From Aliiroseovarius pelagivivens (GTDB lineage Bacteria > Pseudomonadota > Alphaproteobacteria > Rhodobacterales > Rhodobacteraceae), in assembly GCF_900302485.1 (NCBI RefSeq), contig NZ_OMOI01000001.1, positions 2,418,001 through 2,482,000 on the forward strand: a DNA stretch of 64,000 nucleotides, in the 5' to 3' direction. This document shows, in pieces, positions 1 through 10,226 of the stretch. The notes under the pieces were generated by a model. The model was not told the DNA's origin, made no database searches, and was given only the letters and a program-made list of their open reading frames with translations. Positions within the stretch are counted from its first letter, which is position 1. Every line of letters begins with the position of its first letter. Made by a program: the position numbers and the translations under genes.

Positions 1-39
1 ATTAGGCAAAGTCCATTTCATAGTGTTTTCAATACCGTG

Positions 40-1923
40 TCAGGCCTTGTCATGGAAGAAGCCATAGATGGTTTCTGCAAGAGTTTCTGAAATCCCATCT
101 ACCGCCTTCAAATCTTCAAGCCCGGCGCGTCCAACAGCCTTGGCCGATCCGAAATGCTGTAGCAGGGCGCGTTTGCGGGTGGCGCCGACGCCTGGTACTT
201 CGTCCAACGGGGTCGCTCCCTGAGCTTTGGCGCGCTTGGCGCGGTGGGTGCCGATGGCAAAGCGGTGCGCTTCGTCACGCAGGCGCTGCACGAAGTACAA
301 CACTGGATCATTACGCTTCAGCGCAAAGGGGCGCTGGCCACGACGGTGGAACTCTTCCTTACCATGATCGCGGTCCACACCCTTGGCGACGCCGATCATC
401 GGAATATCGGTGACCCCCAGTTCTTCCATGATCTCGTGTACGGCGCTGACCTGCCCGGCGCCGCCGTCGATCAACAGAAGGCCGGGCCACTGCTCGCCTT
501 CGCGGTCGGGATCTTCTTTCAACAAACGTTTGAAGCGGCGGGTCAGAACCTCTTTCATCATCCCGAAATCGTCGCCCGGCGTCAGGTCATCGCCCTTGAT
601 GTTGAACTTGCGATACTGGCTTTTCATGTACCCTTCGGGACCAGCCACGATCATCGCTCCGACCGCATGTGCGCCTTGAATATGCGAGTTGTCATAGACC
701 TCGACCCTATGGGGCGGTCCATCCAGACCGAATGCCTCGGCCATGCCATCCAGAAGCCGCGCCTGCGTCGCGGTTTCCGCCATTTTGCGGGCAAGACTCT
801 CGCGCGCGTTGCGTTGGGCATTGGCGACCAGCTCGGACTTCTCGCCGCGTTGGGGGACCGACAGTTCCACTTTGCGTCCCAGCTTCTCGGTCAGCGCCTC
901 GGCCATCAGGTCCAATTCATCCAACGGGTCCGACAGAAGGATCAACCGCGGAGGGTCTTTCTGGTCATAGAACTGCCCGACGAAGGCCTGCAACACTTCG
1001 CCCGTCCCGGCCCCCGCGCCGGTGCGCGGATAGAAATCACGGTTGCCCCAATTCTGATTGGCGCGGATGAAGAAGACCTGCACACAGGCCTGACCGCCCT
1101 CCATATGAAGCGCGATCACATCGGCCTCGGTCACGCCGCGCGGGTTGATCCCCTGGCTTTGCTGAACCTGCGTCAACGCGCGGATCCGGTCACGCAAGAC
1201 GGCGGCCTTTTCGAACTCCATCGATTCCGAGGCCGCCTGCATCTCGGACGCAAGGTTTTCCTGCATCTTTGTCGTGCGCCCCGATAGAAAATCCACCGCG
1301 TCCTGCACCAGCGTGCCATAGCCTTCGGCATCAATCTTGCCCACACACGGTCCCGCGCAGCGTTTGATCTGATACTGCAAACATGGGCGCGAGCGCGCGT
1401 CGAACGTGGCATCCGTACAATTGCGCAGCAGGAATACTTTCTGCAGCTGGTTCAGCGTCCGGTTCACCGCGTCCGCGCTGGCAAAGGGGCCAAAATACTG
1501 ACCTTTCTCTTTGCGCGCGCCGCGGTGCTTCTTGATCTGTGGAAATTCATGCCCGGTCAGAAGGATATTCGGGAAGCTCTTATCGTCGCGCAGAAGAACG
1601 TTGAAATGCGGCTTCAATTGCTTGATCAGGTTTTGTTCAAGCAGCAGCGCCTCGGTTTCAGTCCGCGTGGTCAGAAACATCATCGAGGCTGTCTGGCTGA
1701 TCATCCGCGCAATCCGCGCGCTATGCCCCGTCGGCTTGGCATAGTTCGACACACGCTTTTTCAGACTGCGTGCCTTTCCGACATACAGAACCCGCCCCTT
1801 GGCATCGAGCATCCGATAAACGCCGGGCGAATTATCAAGCGTTTTCAGGTAAGACTGGATCACCTCGTGTCCGGTCTGAACCGGCGTCTCAACCTGAGAT
1901 GTGTCCTGCTTATCGCGCGTCAT
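40..1923 (-). CDS. uvrC: Excinuclease ABC subunit C
   Basis: This is the dual-incision nuclease subunit of nucleotide excision repair; it acts with UvrB at lesions marked by UvrA. The 627-residue length is normal for the family. An N-terminal GIY-YIG domain (about residues 32-110, with SPGVYRM and VLYVGKA) makes the 3' cut. A UVR/UvrB-binding segment lies near 222-250. The RNase H-like half carries VYDNSHIQG near residue 410 and makes the 5' cut. The last 60 residues hold tandem helix-hairpin-helix motifs ([19 protein letters not shown]). The ATG at 1923 is preceded on the minus strand by an AGAAAGA stretch. The call is secure. Confidence 0.97.
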   Translation of the reverse strand: MTRDKQDTSQVETPVQTGHEVIQSYLKTLDNSPGVYRMLDAKGRVLYVGKARSLKKRVSNYAKPTGHSARIARMISQTASMMFLTTRTETEALLLEQNLIKQLKPHFNVLLRDDKSFPNILLTGHEFPQIKKHRGARKEKGQYFGPFASADAVNRTLNQLQKVFLLRNCTDATFDARSRPCLQYQIKRCAGPCVGKIDAEGYGTLVQDAVDFLSGRTTKMQENLASEMQAASESMEFEKAAVLRDRIRALTQVQQSQGINPRGVTEADVIALHMEGGQACVQVFFIRANQNWGNRDFYPRTGAGAGTGEVLQAFVGQFYDQKDPPRLILLSDPLDELDLMAEALTEKLGRKVELSVPQRGEKSELVANAQRNARESLARKMAETATQARLLDGMAEAFGLDGPPHRVEVYDNSHIQGAHAVGAMIVAGPEGYMKSQYRKFNIKGDDLTPGDDFGMMKEVLTRRFKRLLKEDPDREGEQWPGLLLIDGGAGQVSAVHEIMEELGVTDIPMIGVAKGVDRDHGKEEFHRRGQRPFALKRNDPVLYFVQRLRDEAHRFAIGTHRAKRAKAQGATPLDEVPGVGATRKRALLQHFGSAKAVGRAGLEDLKAVDGISETLAETIYGFFHDKA

Positions 1924-2239
1924 GGGGCATCTTTCTTGATTCTCTATCCCGCTGCAATCTTATCGTTTCGGATACAAGAGAAAACATGCCCACAGAATCT
2001 GTGGATAAGTCTGAGGACATGTTGTCTGCTCATGGGATTTTTCGTTGTTTTTAGCCGCTTTCCTCGAACTGCCTATTTTTTAGGCACACCCATAACCCTT
2101 TGTTTTCAAACAAAAGAAATATGTACTTTCTGTAAACATGTGAAATCATTGCGAAAAATACAGATCTAGGGATGGAATTGCTTCACAGGTGCACAACTTC
2201 CGCTAGGGCAGGCTGGTAATCCCCGACGAAAGGTCAGGT
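1924..2239. other. AT-rich intergenic region with palindromes and a DnaA-box match
   Basis: This 316-bp gap separates uvrC from the end of the SDR gene and contains no convincing gene. It holds a perfect inverted repeat TGCCTA-TTTTT-TAGGCA at 2070-2086. An interrupted palindrome CCACAG-AAT-CTGTGG at 1990-2004 overlaps a perfect match (2000-2008, TGTGGATAA) to the reverse complement of the DnaA box. The uvrC promoter must lie here on the minus strand, but I could not fix -35/-10 elements with confidence. Confidence 0.4.
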
Positions 2240-3028
2240 TTAGCTGGGTTTTCCTATGACATCCGGGGTCTGCCAGCCAAGGTGTTGCCCGCCATCCACG
2301 GCTATCATCTGTCCGGTCACAGCAGGTGCAGTAAGAAGATAGGACAAGGCAGCGGTGATGTCCTCGGGGTTGGGTCCGCGCTTCAAAATTGAACCCGAGC
2401 GCTGCGCGTCAAAATGGTCCTGCGTTTGTCGTTCCCCGATCATCGTGGACCCCGGCGCAATCCCATTGACCCGCACATGCGGAGCCAGAGCCTGAGCCGC
2501 CGTGCGCGTCAATGTCCACAGCCCGTGCTTCGCAAGGCTATAGGTCATAAACTCGGGCGTCAGCTTTTGTACGCGCTGGTCCAACATGTTGACGATAAGG
2601 GCTTGTGACAACTGTTCGCCCTTTTCGTCGGTCGCGGCCTTTGGGGCCTGCTGAGAAAACTCCTGCATCAGAAACAGGGGCGCGCGTAGGTTCGATGCCA
2701 TATGGCGATCCCAACTGTCACCCGACACGGTGCCGATGCGGTCATACTCAAAAATCGAGGCGTTGTTCACCAGAACAGACAACGGGCCGCCCAAAGCCTC
2801 GGCAGCGCGCGACACCAGCGCCTGAACTTCGTTCAGCTTCAGGAAGTCCGCCTGAAGGGCAACGGCGCGCTGGCCCAGAGCTTCGACCTCGGCCACGGTC
2901 TGCGCGGCACCCTCAGCCGAGCTGCTGTAATGCACAGCAACATCAAAGCCATGGCGGGCAAGTTCGACGGCCATCGCACGCCCAAGTCGCGCCCCTGCCC
3001 CGGTTACCAATGCGCGTTTGACCTGCAT
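2240..3028 (-). CDS. SDR family oxidoreductase, pteridine reductase/FolM-like
   Basis: This is an NAD(P)H-dependent short-chain dehydrogenase of 262 residues. It shows the N-terminal cofactor motif TGAGARLG, the NNAS core motif and the catalytic YSLAK (Tyr-x-x-x-Lys). The sequence around NNASIF and the overall spacing resemble the pteridine reductase/dihydromonapterin reductase (FolM) branch, so tetrahydropterin reduction is the best guess; the substrate is not proven. The start MQVKRAL was chosen because its ATG overlaps the stop of the upstream antiporter gene by one base (TAATG); a longer in-frame extension to 3160 reads as non-homologous sequence. It is the last gene of a four-gene minus-strand block. 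Confidence 0.8.
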   Translation of the reverse strand: MQVKRALVTGAGARLGRAMAVELARHGFDVAVHYSSSAEGAAQTVAEVEALGQRAVALQADFLKLNEVQALVSRAAEALGGPLSVLVNNASIFEYDRIGTVSGDSWDRHMASNLRAPLFLMQEFSQQAPKAATDEKGEQLSQALIVNMLDQRVQKLTPEFMTYSLAKHGLWTLTRTAAQALAPHVRVNGIAPGSTMIGERQTQDHFDAQRSGSILKRGPNPEDITAALSYLLTAPAVTGQMIAVDGGQHLGWQTPDVIGKPS

Positions 3029-3996
3029 TAGGCGCTCCCCAGAACAATCAATACATAGACGATATAAAGCGCCGCCAAAAGAATGCCCCAGACGCGGCCC
3101 ATATGCCATTTCCAGAAGACGAAGGGTGCCAACAGCAACGACGCCCCCAGCATGACCCACAGATCAAACTGCAGGATACCCGGCTCGACCGGGATCGGGC
3201 CGACAAGCGAGGCTATACCGATAATGGCCAGCAGGTTGAACATGTTCGACCCGATCACGTTGCCCAAGGCCACCTCAGCCTGCTTGCGCAACGCGGCCAT
3301 AACCGTGGTTGCAAGCTCGGGCAGCGAGGTCCCCAGCGCGACAAGCGTCAGACCGATTACCGTCTCCGAGATGCCATAGTGGCGGGCGATACTGGTGGCA
3401 GAATCCACCAATAGGTCCGCACCCAGCGGCAAACCGATCAACCCCAGCAACAGGAACATGATGACTTTCCACCAAGGCATGTCGGGGTCGGCGCCCTCGA
3501 CATCTTCGTCGTCGTCGCAATCCTCTTCCAGCCCGGCCTTGACCGCGCACCGGTGGCGCATCGCCTCTTTGAAGGCGGACCCAAGGATCAGACCCAATGC
3601 TGCCAGCAACGCCAGCCCCTGAGGCCACGAGATCTCGCCGCCAAAGGCAAGGACCATGAACAGAAGGGTGGCCCCCATCATCTGAAGATAGCTTTTCCGG
3701 CTGTCACAAGTTTTGGTGGACAGCCCAGCAAGCAAGGCGGGCACACCCAGAACCAACAGGATGTTGGCTGTGTTCGATCCGACCACGTTCCCCATCGCCA
3801 ACCCGGGCACGCCCTCGGCAATCGACTGGATCGAGATCAGCAGCTCGGGCGCCGACGTACCAAACGCCACGATGGTCAAAGACACGATCATCGCAGGCAC
3901 ACCAAGGCGCAGCGACATGTTCACGGCACCGCGCACAAGGCTGTCGCCCGCAAGCAATAGGATCACAAGGCCAAGCGAGGCAAAAATCAGATCCAA
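3028..3996 (-). CDS. Calcium/sodium antiporter (CaxA/YrbG type)
   Basis: This 322-residue inner-membrane protein belongs to the K+-independent branch of the Ca2+/cation exchanger superfamily and probably exports Ca2+ using the Na+ or H+ gradient. Two homologous halves each carry the alpha-repeat signature: GTSAPELLISIQS in the first and GTSLPELATTVMA in the second, with GNVVGSN and GNVIGSN following. About ten hydrophobic helices are visible. An acidic cytoplasmic loop (EEDCDDDEDVEGADPD) sits between the halves. The start is a TTG, three bases after the stop of the zinc-ribbon gene, and the stop overlaps the next ATG, so it is translationally coupled on both sides. Confidence 0.9.
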   Translation of the reverse strand: MDLIFASLGLVILLLAGDSLVRGAVNMSLRLGVPAMIVSLTIVAFGTSAPELLISIQSIAEGVPGLAMGNVVGSNTANILLVLGVPALLAGLSTKTCDSRKSYLQMMGATLLFMVLAFGGEISWPQGLALLAALGLILGSAFKEAMRHRCAVKAGLEEDCDDDEDVEGADPDMPWWKVIMFLLLGLIGLPLGADLLVDSATSIARHYGISETVIGLTLVALGTSLPELATTVMAALRKQAEVALGNVIGSNMFNLLAIIGIASLVGPIPVEPGILQFDLWVMLGASLLLAPFVFWKWHMGRVWGILLAALYIVYVLIVLGSA

Positions 3997-3999
3997 GGC

Positions 4000-4164
4000 T
4001 CAGCCCTTTCCCTTGCAGTCACATGGGGATTTCCCCAGCTTATAGCGCCCGCAACGGGGGCATTTCATCGCTTCGATGCGTTGCTGACCGGGATAGCGCA
4101 ACTTGCCAAACATGGCCAGCACACCCATCCCGACCAGAAAAAGAACAACAATCTTGATGACCAT
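4000..4164 (-). CDS. Small membrane-anchored zinc-ribbon protein
   Basis: This 54-residue protein is easily missed because of its size. It has one N-terminal hydrophobic segment (VIKIVVLFLVGMGVLAMF), then a basic linker and a C-terminal MKCPRCGRYKLGKSPCDC segment with CxxC...CxC that looks like a zinc ribbon. Its ATG overlaps the stop of the upstream peptidase gene (TAATG), and its TGA lies three bases before the TTG of the antiporter gene. That tight packing is the main evidence for it being real. The function is unknown; a role with the neighbouring membrane proteins is only inferred from context. Confidence 0.8.
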   Translation of the reverse strand: MVIKIVVLFLVGMGVLAMFGKLRYPGQQRIEAMKCPRCGRYKLGKSPCDCKGKG

Positions 4165-4970
4165 TAGAGACCAAAACGGGCGTATTCCGCGCGCTCCTCG
4201 ATGCCAAGCAGGGTGTCAGAAACAAGACGCATCCCGAACCGTCCAAGCAACCCCCGACGCGGGCCGTAGACACGGAAACGTACCTTGTCGCCGTATTTAT
4301 CTTTCATAGTCGGCACCAGATGCCCAATCCCGTCGGCCAACCCTTTTTCGATGGCTGCACGCCCCAACCAGATATCGCCGGTAAACAGATCTTCGCCCTC
4401 GGGCAGCTTGCCAGCGCGACGGGATTCGACCTGCGTTTTGAAGGCTGTGTGAATGTCTTCTTGCAAGGCTTTCAGGCGCTTCACATCATCGGGTTTTTCG
4501 GGCTGGAACGGATCCATCATCGATTTCGACTTGCCTGCCGTGTGCACGCGACGCTCGACCCCGACCTTCTCCATCAATCCGGTCAAGCCAAACCCGGCCG
4601 AAATCACGCCGATCGACCCAAGGATCGAGCTTTCGTCTGCATAAATCTCGTCTGCTGCCGTCGCCAGCCAATATCCGCCCGAGGCGGCCACATCCTCGAC
4701 GAACCCATAGACAGGGATCTCTTTTTCGGCGGCCAGACGGCGAATGCGCGCGGCGATCAAGCTGGATTGCACCGGGCTTCCGCCGGGCGAGTTGATCACC
4801 AAAGCCACCGCAGACGGTTTGCCTTTGCGAAAGGCGCGTTCGATGGCCGGGGCCATCGCGGCATCATTCAACTGTCCGCGTGTGCCGGTGGCAATCACAC
4901 CCGACAAGCGTATGACGGCCACCGTGGGTGACTTCTTCACAAAAGGTAGATGTTCGATCATGGCTGTCAT
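4164..4970 (-). CDS. S49 family serine peptidase (SppA/SohB-like)
   Basis: This 268-residue protein is a short, single-domain member of the signal-peptide-peptidase A family. The catalytic serine lies in AASGGYW and the general-base lysine in GKSKSM, about 50 residues later, as in SppA. The oxyanion region VINSPGGSP is also conserved. There is little N-terminal hydrophobic sequence, so membrane attachment is uncertain. Such enzymes degrade cleaved signal peptides or cut membrane proteins. It heads a block of four overlapping minus-strand genes (peptidase, zinc ribbon, Ca2+ antiporter, SDR). Confidence 0.9.
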   Translation of the reverse strand: MTAMIEHLPFVKKSPTVAVIRLSGVIATGTRGQLNDAAMAPAIERAFRKGKPSAVALVINSPGGSPVQSSLIAARIRRLAAEKEIPVYGFVEDVAASGGYWLATAADEIYADESSILGSIGVISAGFGLTGLMEKVGVERRVHTAGKSKSMMDPFQPEKPDDVKRLKALQEDIHTAFKTQVESRRAGKLPEGEDLFTGDIWLGRAAIEKGLADGIGHLVPTMKDKYGDKVRFRVYGPRRGLLGRFGMRLVSDTLLGIEERAEYARFGL

Positions 4971-5041
4971 GTAGATGGCCCATTCACTTCAAACAAGGGT
5001 GACGCGATCACGCTTTTTCCCACCTGTGGCATCTCTGCGCA

Positions 5042-5803
5042 TCAACTGCGCAATTTGTATCCCGACCGGAAGATCCAGCCGATGGTGAACAGACAGGCCG
5101 ACATAAACAGAATGATCGCTGCAAAGGACCACCCCAGCGCCACATCGGCTTGCCCAAAGAACGCCCAGCGGAAGCCCGAGATCAGATAGACCACTGGGTT
5201 GAACAACGTGATCGTCTGCCACACAGGTGGCAGCATCGAGATCGAATAGAACGAGCCTCCAAGGAACACGAGTGGCGTGATCACCAGCATCGGCACCAGC
5301 TGCAGTTGTTCGAAATTGCCCGCCCAGATCCCGATGATGAAGCCCAGAAGGGCGAAACTGATACAGGTCAGAACCAGAAACAGCAGCATCCAGACCGGAT
5401 GCGCGATGGTCAAGTCGACGAAGAAATGCGCGGTCACAAGGATGATCATACCGATCATGAACGCCTTTGTTGCCGCCGCGCCGACATAGCCAATGACGAT
5501 TTCGAAGAACGAGATTGGCGCCGAAAGCAATTCGTAAACCGTGCCGATGAACTTGGGGAAATAGATCCCGAAAGACGCGTTCGAGGTACTTTGCGTCAGC
5601 ACCGTCAGCATGATCAGGCCCGGCACGATGAACGCGCCATAGCTTACGCCCTCGACCTGATCGATGCGCGATCCAATGGCCGCGCCGAACACGATGAAAT
5701 AAAGCGAAGTCGACAGCACAGGCGAGATGACCGACTGCACCAACGTGCGGAAGGTGCGTGCCATTTCGAAACGATAGATGGCCGCAATGGCATTCCAGTT
5801 CAT
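5042..5803 (-). CDS. ABC-2 type transporter permease
   Basis: This 253-residue polytopic membrane protein has six predicted helices and resembles the YadH/NodJ branch of ABC-2 permeases. The conserved C-terminal stretch ([20 protein letters not shown], then [13 protein letters not shown]) is typical. It would form the membrane channel of an exporter with the ATPase encoded just upstream; its ATG overlaps that gene's stop by four bases (ATGA). The exported substrate cannot be told from sequence: drugs, lipids or polysaccharides are all known for this branch. Confidence 0.9.
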   Translation of the reverse strand: MNWNAIAAIYRFEMARTFRTLVQSVISPVLSTSLYFIVFGAAIGSRIDQVEGVSYGAFIVPGLIMLTVLTQSTSNASFGIYFPKFIGTVYELLSAPISFFEIVIGYVGAAATKAFMIGMIILVTAHFFVDLTIAHPVWMLLFLVLTCISFALLGFIIGIWAGNFEQLQLVPMLVITPLVFLGGSFYSISMLPPVWQTITLFNPVVYLISGFRWAFFGQADVALGWSFAAIILFMSACLFTIGWIFRSGYKLRS

Positions 5804-6726
5804 GCCACGTCCTCCTTCACCAGATCGACAAAGATGTCTTCAAGCGAGCTTTGGCGTGTCGATAGGTCCGCCAGATGCAGCCCCGCTTCGCGCAGGTCTG
5901 CCAGCAATCCAGTGATCCCGGTGCTGCCCGCCTGCGCATCATAGGTGTAAACCAGCCCACCGCCATCCGAGACAGTCAACGGATAGTCCGCCAATGCTTC
6001 AGGCACGGCTTCAATCGGCGCATCCAACTCGATCAGAAGTTCTTTCTGGCCAAGCCGTTTGATCAGCGCGTCTTTCTCTTCAATCAACAGGATTTCCCCA
6101 TTCGAGATCACACCGATCCGGTCCGCCATCGCCTCGGCTTCTTCGATATAGTGGGTGGTCAGGATGACCGTTACACCAGCCTCTTTCAGCTGGCCGACGA
6201 TCTCCCACATATCTTTACGCAACTCGACGTCAACGCCCGCCGTGGGTTCATCCAGAAACAGAATTTTGGGGTCATGGCACAGCGCTTTGGCGATCAGCAC
6301 GCGCCGCTTCATCCCGCCCGACAGCGTCATGATCCGGTTGTCTTTCTTATCATGCAAGCTGAGAAGCTTCAGGATTTCCTCAATCCGCGCATCGTCGCGT
6401 GGCTTACCAAAGAGACCACGCGAAAAGCGAACCGAGTTCATGACCGTCTCGAACGGCTCCAGATTGATTTCCTGTGGCACCAACCCGATCAGGTTGCGCG
6501 CTTCGCGGAAGTCTTTCATGTGGTCGAAGCCCGCGACAGTGATCGACCCTGAGGTGAGCGTCGAAATCCCACAAATAATTGATATTAGAGTTGTTTTCCC
6601 GGCTCCGTTCGGACCGAGAAGGGCAAGGATCTCGCCCTCGTCGATCTCAAGATCGACGCCTTTCAGCGCTTGGTGCCCGCCTTCATAGGTCTTGGTCACG
6701 CCGCTGACGTTTAGGATGGTTGCCAT
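5800..6726 (-). CDS. ABC transporter ATP-binding protein (exporter)
   Basis: This 308-residue nucleotide-binding subunit has Walker A ([10 protein letters not shown]), the signature LSGGMKRRV, Walker B with [13 protein letters not shown] and the switch histidine in [11 protein letters not shown]-terminal extension of about 80 residues follows, as in the CcmA/NodI/YadG exporters. The start at 6726 (MATILNVSG) is supported by a GGGGGA ribosome-binding site; a longer reading frame to 6771 lacks one. It pairs with the ABC-2 permease at 5042-5803, with which it overlaps by four bases. Confidence 0.93.
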   Translation of the reverse strand: MATILNVSGVTKTYEGGHQALKGVDLEIDEGEILALLGPNGAGKTTLISIICGISTLTSGSITVAGFDHMKDFREARNLIGLVPQEINLEPFETVMNSVRFSRGLFGKPRDDARIEEILKLLSLHDKKDNRIMTLSGGMKRRVLIAKALCHDPKILFLDEPTAGVDVELRKDMWEIVGQLKEAGVTVILTTHYIEEAEAMADRIGVISNGEILLIEEKDALIKRLGQKELLIELDAPIEAVPEALADYPLTVSDGGGLVYTYDAQAGSTGITGLLADLREAGLHLADLSTRQSSLEDIFVDLVKEDVA

Positions 6727-6791
6727 GTTGTCCCCCAGTGTCGCTGCCTGTTTGCCTTGTTTTTCCAGCAATGACCAGCAGGCAGAACTTC

Positions 6792-7250
6792 TCAGATAAG
6801 CAAACCTGCGGCACCTTCAAGGCGCAGCAGCTGAACTTTCGTCTCGACCCCACCAGCACCGGAGAACCCGACCAGTTTACCGCCTGCCCCCATCACCCGA
6901 TGACAGGGGATAATGATCGGTATCGGGTTCGCGCCACAAGCGTTGCCGACCGCCTGAGCCGAATTGCCCGTCAGTTTCGCGATGTCGCCGTATGTCAGCG
7001 TTTCACCGAAGGGAATGGCAGACATGGCATCACAAACCGCGCGCTGAAAATCACTGCCATGAACCAAAGTCGGCAAGTTAAACTTGGTCAGTCGACCTTC
7101 GAAATACGCGGTGAGCTGAGATTGCGCTTCAGTCAGCACCGGCGTTTGCTCGCCTTCAGGCTCAGCATCCCAAACCAGCCGGACAATACTGCCGCCCTCT
7201 TCCACAACTCCCAAACGCCCAACCGGGCTATCCACCACCGCAATATTCAT
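6792..7250 (-). CDS. ogt: Methylated-DNA--protein-cysteine S-methyltransferase
   Basis: This suicide DNA-repair protein transfers the O6-alkyl group of guanine to its own cysteine. The active-site motif IIPCHRVMG is intact, with the following GFSGAGGVETK loop. The chosen start MNIAVVDSPVG gives 152 residues, the usual length for single-domain Ogt; a longer frame begins at 7307 but its extra 19 residues do not look like the family. It lacks the Ada N-terminal domain, so it is probably not a transcription regulator. It sits between ileS and the ABC exporter, all on the minus strand. Confidence 0.92.
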   Translation of the reverse strand: MNIAVVDSPVGRLGVVEEGGSIVRLVWDAEPEGEQTPVLTEAQSQLTAYFEGRLTKFNLPTLVHGSDFQRAVCDAMSAIPFGETLTYGDIAKLTGNSAQAVGNACGANPIPIIIPCHRVMGAGGKLVGFSGAGGVETKVQLLRLEGAAGLLI

Positions 7251-7322
7251 GTCGGCATGGTGCAAAAGAAAACGCCCCAGCACAATGGCCGGGGCGTTCC
7301 GTTTCATGCTGTTTCGGGTCGA

Positions 7323-10226
7323 TCAGGACAGCGCGTCGTCACAACGGCCACAGGTGCCTGCGTGATCGTGGCTGCCCACATCCGGCAGGATCTTCCAACA
7401 ACGCTGGCATTTCTCGCCCGAGGCTTTTTCGAACACAACGCCCACGCCTTCGACTTCCGGCACGCGGAAAGCTTCGGCGGGCAGCGGGTCGTTGGTCAGC
7501 TGCACTTGGCTTGTGATGGACACGTCCGCGAAGTTTACAGACTTCAACGTCGCCAGCACGTCCTTGTCGCGCACATGCACAACAGGAGCGGCTTCCAGAG
7601 ACGCGCCGATCACCTTGTCACGACGCTGGATTTCCAACGCGGCGGTAACCACGCGGCGCACCTGACGGATGCCGGCCCATTTCGCGGCCAGCGGTTCGTC
7701 CAGCCAATCGGCGGGCGTGTCGGCGAAGTCCACCAGATGGACCGAGCTTTCGTCGCCCGGGAAGCGCTCTAGCCAGACGTCTTCCATGGTGAAGACCAGA
7801 ACCGGGGCAAGCCATGTGGTCAGGCGGTGGAACAAGATGTCCAGCACGGTGCGCGCGGCGCGGCGGTTCAGGCTGTCGGCCCCATCGCAATACAGCGCGT
7901 CCTTGCGGATGTCGAAATAGAAGCTCGACAAGTCCACGGTCGCGAAGTTGAACACAGCCGAGAACACGCCCTGGAAGTCAAACTTGCGATAGCCGTCGCG
8001 GACGACGTGATCCAACTCTGCCAGACGGTGCAACACCCAGCGTTCCAGCTCGGGCATGTCTGCCACGTCCACACGCTCGGCCTCGTCAAACTCATGCAAG
8101 TTGCCCAGCATGAAGCGCATCGTGTTGCGCAGACGGCGATAGCTGTCCGCCACACCTTTCAAGATTTCCGGCCCGATCCGCTGATCGACCGTGTAATCCG
8201 TCTGGGCAACCCACAGACGCAGGATGTCAGCGCCGTACTGCTTCACGACAGCTTCGGGCACGATGGTGTTGCCCAGCGACTTGGACATTTTCATGCCCTT
8301 CTCATCCAGCGTGAAACCGTGGGTTACGACGTTCTTGTAGGGCGCACGACCCTTGGTACCGCAGGCCTGCAACAGCGACGAGTGGAACCACCCGCGGTGC
8401 TGGTCGGTGCCTTCCATGTAGACATCCGCGATGCCGTCCGGCGTGCCATCTTCACGGTCACGAAGCACGAACGAGTGGGTCGAGCCAGAGTCAAACCACA
8501 CGTCGAGCACGTCAAAGATCTGCTCCCACTCATCCGCGTTGTGATCGTTGCCCAAGAAACGCTCTTTTGCACCGTCAGCATACCACGCATCTGCGCCTTC
8601 AGCCTCGAATGCCTCGGCGATGCGCGCATTCACGGCGGGATCGCGCAGAAGGAAACCTTCGTCGGTCGGCAGAAGACCTTTCTTGGTGAAACAGGTTAGT
8701 GGAACGCCCCAAGCACGTTGACGCGACAGAACCCAATCCGGGCGTGCCTCAATCATCGAATACAGGCGGTTACGACCGGTCTGCGGCCACCACTGCACCA
8801 GTTGGTCGATCGAGTTCAGGGCACGTTCACGGATGGTCTTGCCCATCTCGTCCTGCCCGTCGCCGACTTCTTTATCGACGGATGCAAACCACTGCGGCGT
8901 GTTGCGGAACACGATCGGCGCTTTCGAGCGCCACGAGTGTGGGTAAGAGTGCGTCACGCGGCCACGCGCGATGATGCCGCCGGCCTCGACCAATTTGGCG
9001 ATCACGGCGTTGTTGGCTTTGCCTTCCTTGCCCTTGCGGTCAAAGACCTGAAGGCCCGCGAAGAACGGCACATGCGGCAGGAATTCGCTTTCCTCGCCCA
9101 CATTGTGGGTCATGCGGTCGATCCAGTTGCGGGCGACGAACGCTTCATAGTCGTCGGCACCGTGGCTTGGCGCGGTGTGCACGAAACCCGTACCCGCGTC
9201 ATCGGTCACGTGATCGCCGTCGATCATCGGAACGTCGTAGTCCCAGAAGCCGTCAGCGCCGTCGGCACCGTTGAACGGGTGCTTACAGATCAGGCCAGCC
9301 AGCTCGCTTGCAGCCACGTCGCGCACGCGCGAGAATTCGGTTACGCGGGATTTGCCCAGCGCGTCTTCGGCCAGTGCGTCGGCGAAGATGTAGAGCTGAC
9401 CGGCTGCGGTCCAGCTTTCTTCCTCGGTCGCATCAACACGATAAAGGCCATAGGCAATCTTGTTGTTATACGCGACCGCCTTGTTCGACGGGATCGTCCA
9501 AGGAGTCGTCGTCCAGATCACGACACGCGCCTCGGCCAGATCACCCGTCGCGTTGGCAAACGAGAACGGCACCCAGATCGTGTGCGACTTGTGGTCGTGA
9601 TACTCGATCTCGGCCTCGGCCAGTGCGGTCTTTTCAACCGGCGACCACATCACGGGCTTCGAGCCCTGATACAGCGTGCCGTTCATCAGGAACTTCATGA
9701 ATTCCTCGGCGATCACGCGCTCGGCGTGGAAATCCATCGTCAGATACGGGTTTTCCCATTTGCCGGTGATGCCCAGACGTTTGAACTCGTCGCGCTGGAT
9801 ATCGATCCAGCCTTCGGCGAACTTGCGGCATTCCTGACGGAAGTCGACGACATCGACGTCGTCCTTGTTCTTGCCCTTCTTGCGATACTGCTCTTCGATT
9901 TTCCATTCGATGGGAAGACCGTGGCAGTCCCAGCCGGGAACATAACGTGCATCATGGCCCATCATCTGGTGCGAGCGCACGATCATGTCCTTGATGGTCT
10001 TGTTCAGCGCGTGACCGATATGCAGGTGGCCGTTCGCATAGGGGGGGCCGTCATGCAGGATGAACGGCTCGCGGTCGCCAGCGGTTTCGCGCAGGCGGTC
10101 ATAAACGCCAATTTTCTCCCACCGGGCCAGCCATTCAGGCTCGCGCTTGGGAAGGCCCGCGCGCATCGGAAAATCGGTCACGGGAAGGGTCAGCGTATCT
10201 TTGTATTCGGGTGTATCGGCACACAT
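7323..10226 (-). CDS. ileS: Isoleucyl-tRNA synthetase
   Basis: This 967-residue class I aminoacyl-tRNA synthetase charges tRNA-Ile. The ATP-binding motifs are HIGH (in ANGHLHIGHAL, about residues 65-74) and KMSKS (GMKMSKSLGN, about 644-650). The large editing (CP1) domain between them contains the conserved WTTTPWT. The C-terminus ends in a zinc finger (CQRCW ... CGRCDD, from about residue 940), which marks the typical bacterial form that is sensitive to mupirocin in other species. Sensitivity here is not tested. The promoter should lie in the 269-bp divergent gap shared with the haemoglobin gene. Confidence 0.97.
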   Translation of the reverse strand: MCADTPEYKDTLTLPVTDFPMRAGLPKREPEWLARWEKIGVYDRLRETAGDREPFILHDGPPYANGHLHIGHALNKTIKDMIVRSHQMMGHDARYVPGWDCHGLPIEWKIEEQYRKKGKNKDDVDVVDFRQECRKFAEGWIDIQRDEFKRLGITGKWENPYLTMDFHAERVIAEEFMKFLMNGTLYQGSKPVMWSPVEKTALAEAEIEYHDHKSHTIWVPFSFANATGDLAEARVVIWTTTPWTIPSNKAVAYNNKIAYGLYRVDATEEESWTAAGQLYIFADALAEDALGKSRVTEFSRVRDVAASELAGLICKHPFNGADGADGFWDYDVPMIDGDHVTDDAGTGFVHTAPSHGADDYEAFVARNWIDRMTHNVGEESEFLPHVPFFAGLQVFDRKGKEGKANNAVIAKLVEAGGIIARGRVTHSYPHSWRSKAPIVFRNTPQWFASVDKEVGDGQDEMGKTIRERALNSIDQLVQWWPQTGRNRLYSMIEARPDWVLSRQRAWGVPLTCFTKKGLLPTDEGFLLRDPAVNARIAEAFEAEGADAWYADGAKERFLGNDHNADEWEQIFDVLDVWFDSGSTHSFVLRDREDGTPDGIADVYMEGTDQHRGWFHSSLLQACGTKGRAPYKNVVTHGFTLDEKGMKMSKSLGNTIVPEAVVKQYGADILRLWVAQTDYTVDQRIGPEILKGVADSYRRLRNTMRFMLGNLHEFDEAERVDVADMPELERWVLHRLAELDHVVRDGYRKFDFQGVFSAVFNFATVDLSSFYFDIRKDALYCDGADSLNRRAARTVLDILFHRLTTWLAPVLVFTMEDVWLERFPGDESSVHLVDFADTPADWLDEPLAAKWAGIRQVRRVVTAALEIQRRDKVIGASLEAAPVVHVRDKDVLATLKSVNFADVSITSQVQLTNDPLPAEAFRVPEVEGVGVVFEKASGEKCQRCWKILPDVGSHDHAGTCGRCDDALS

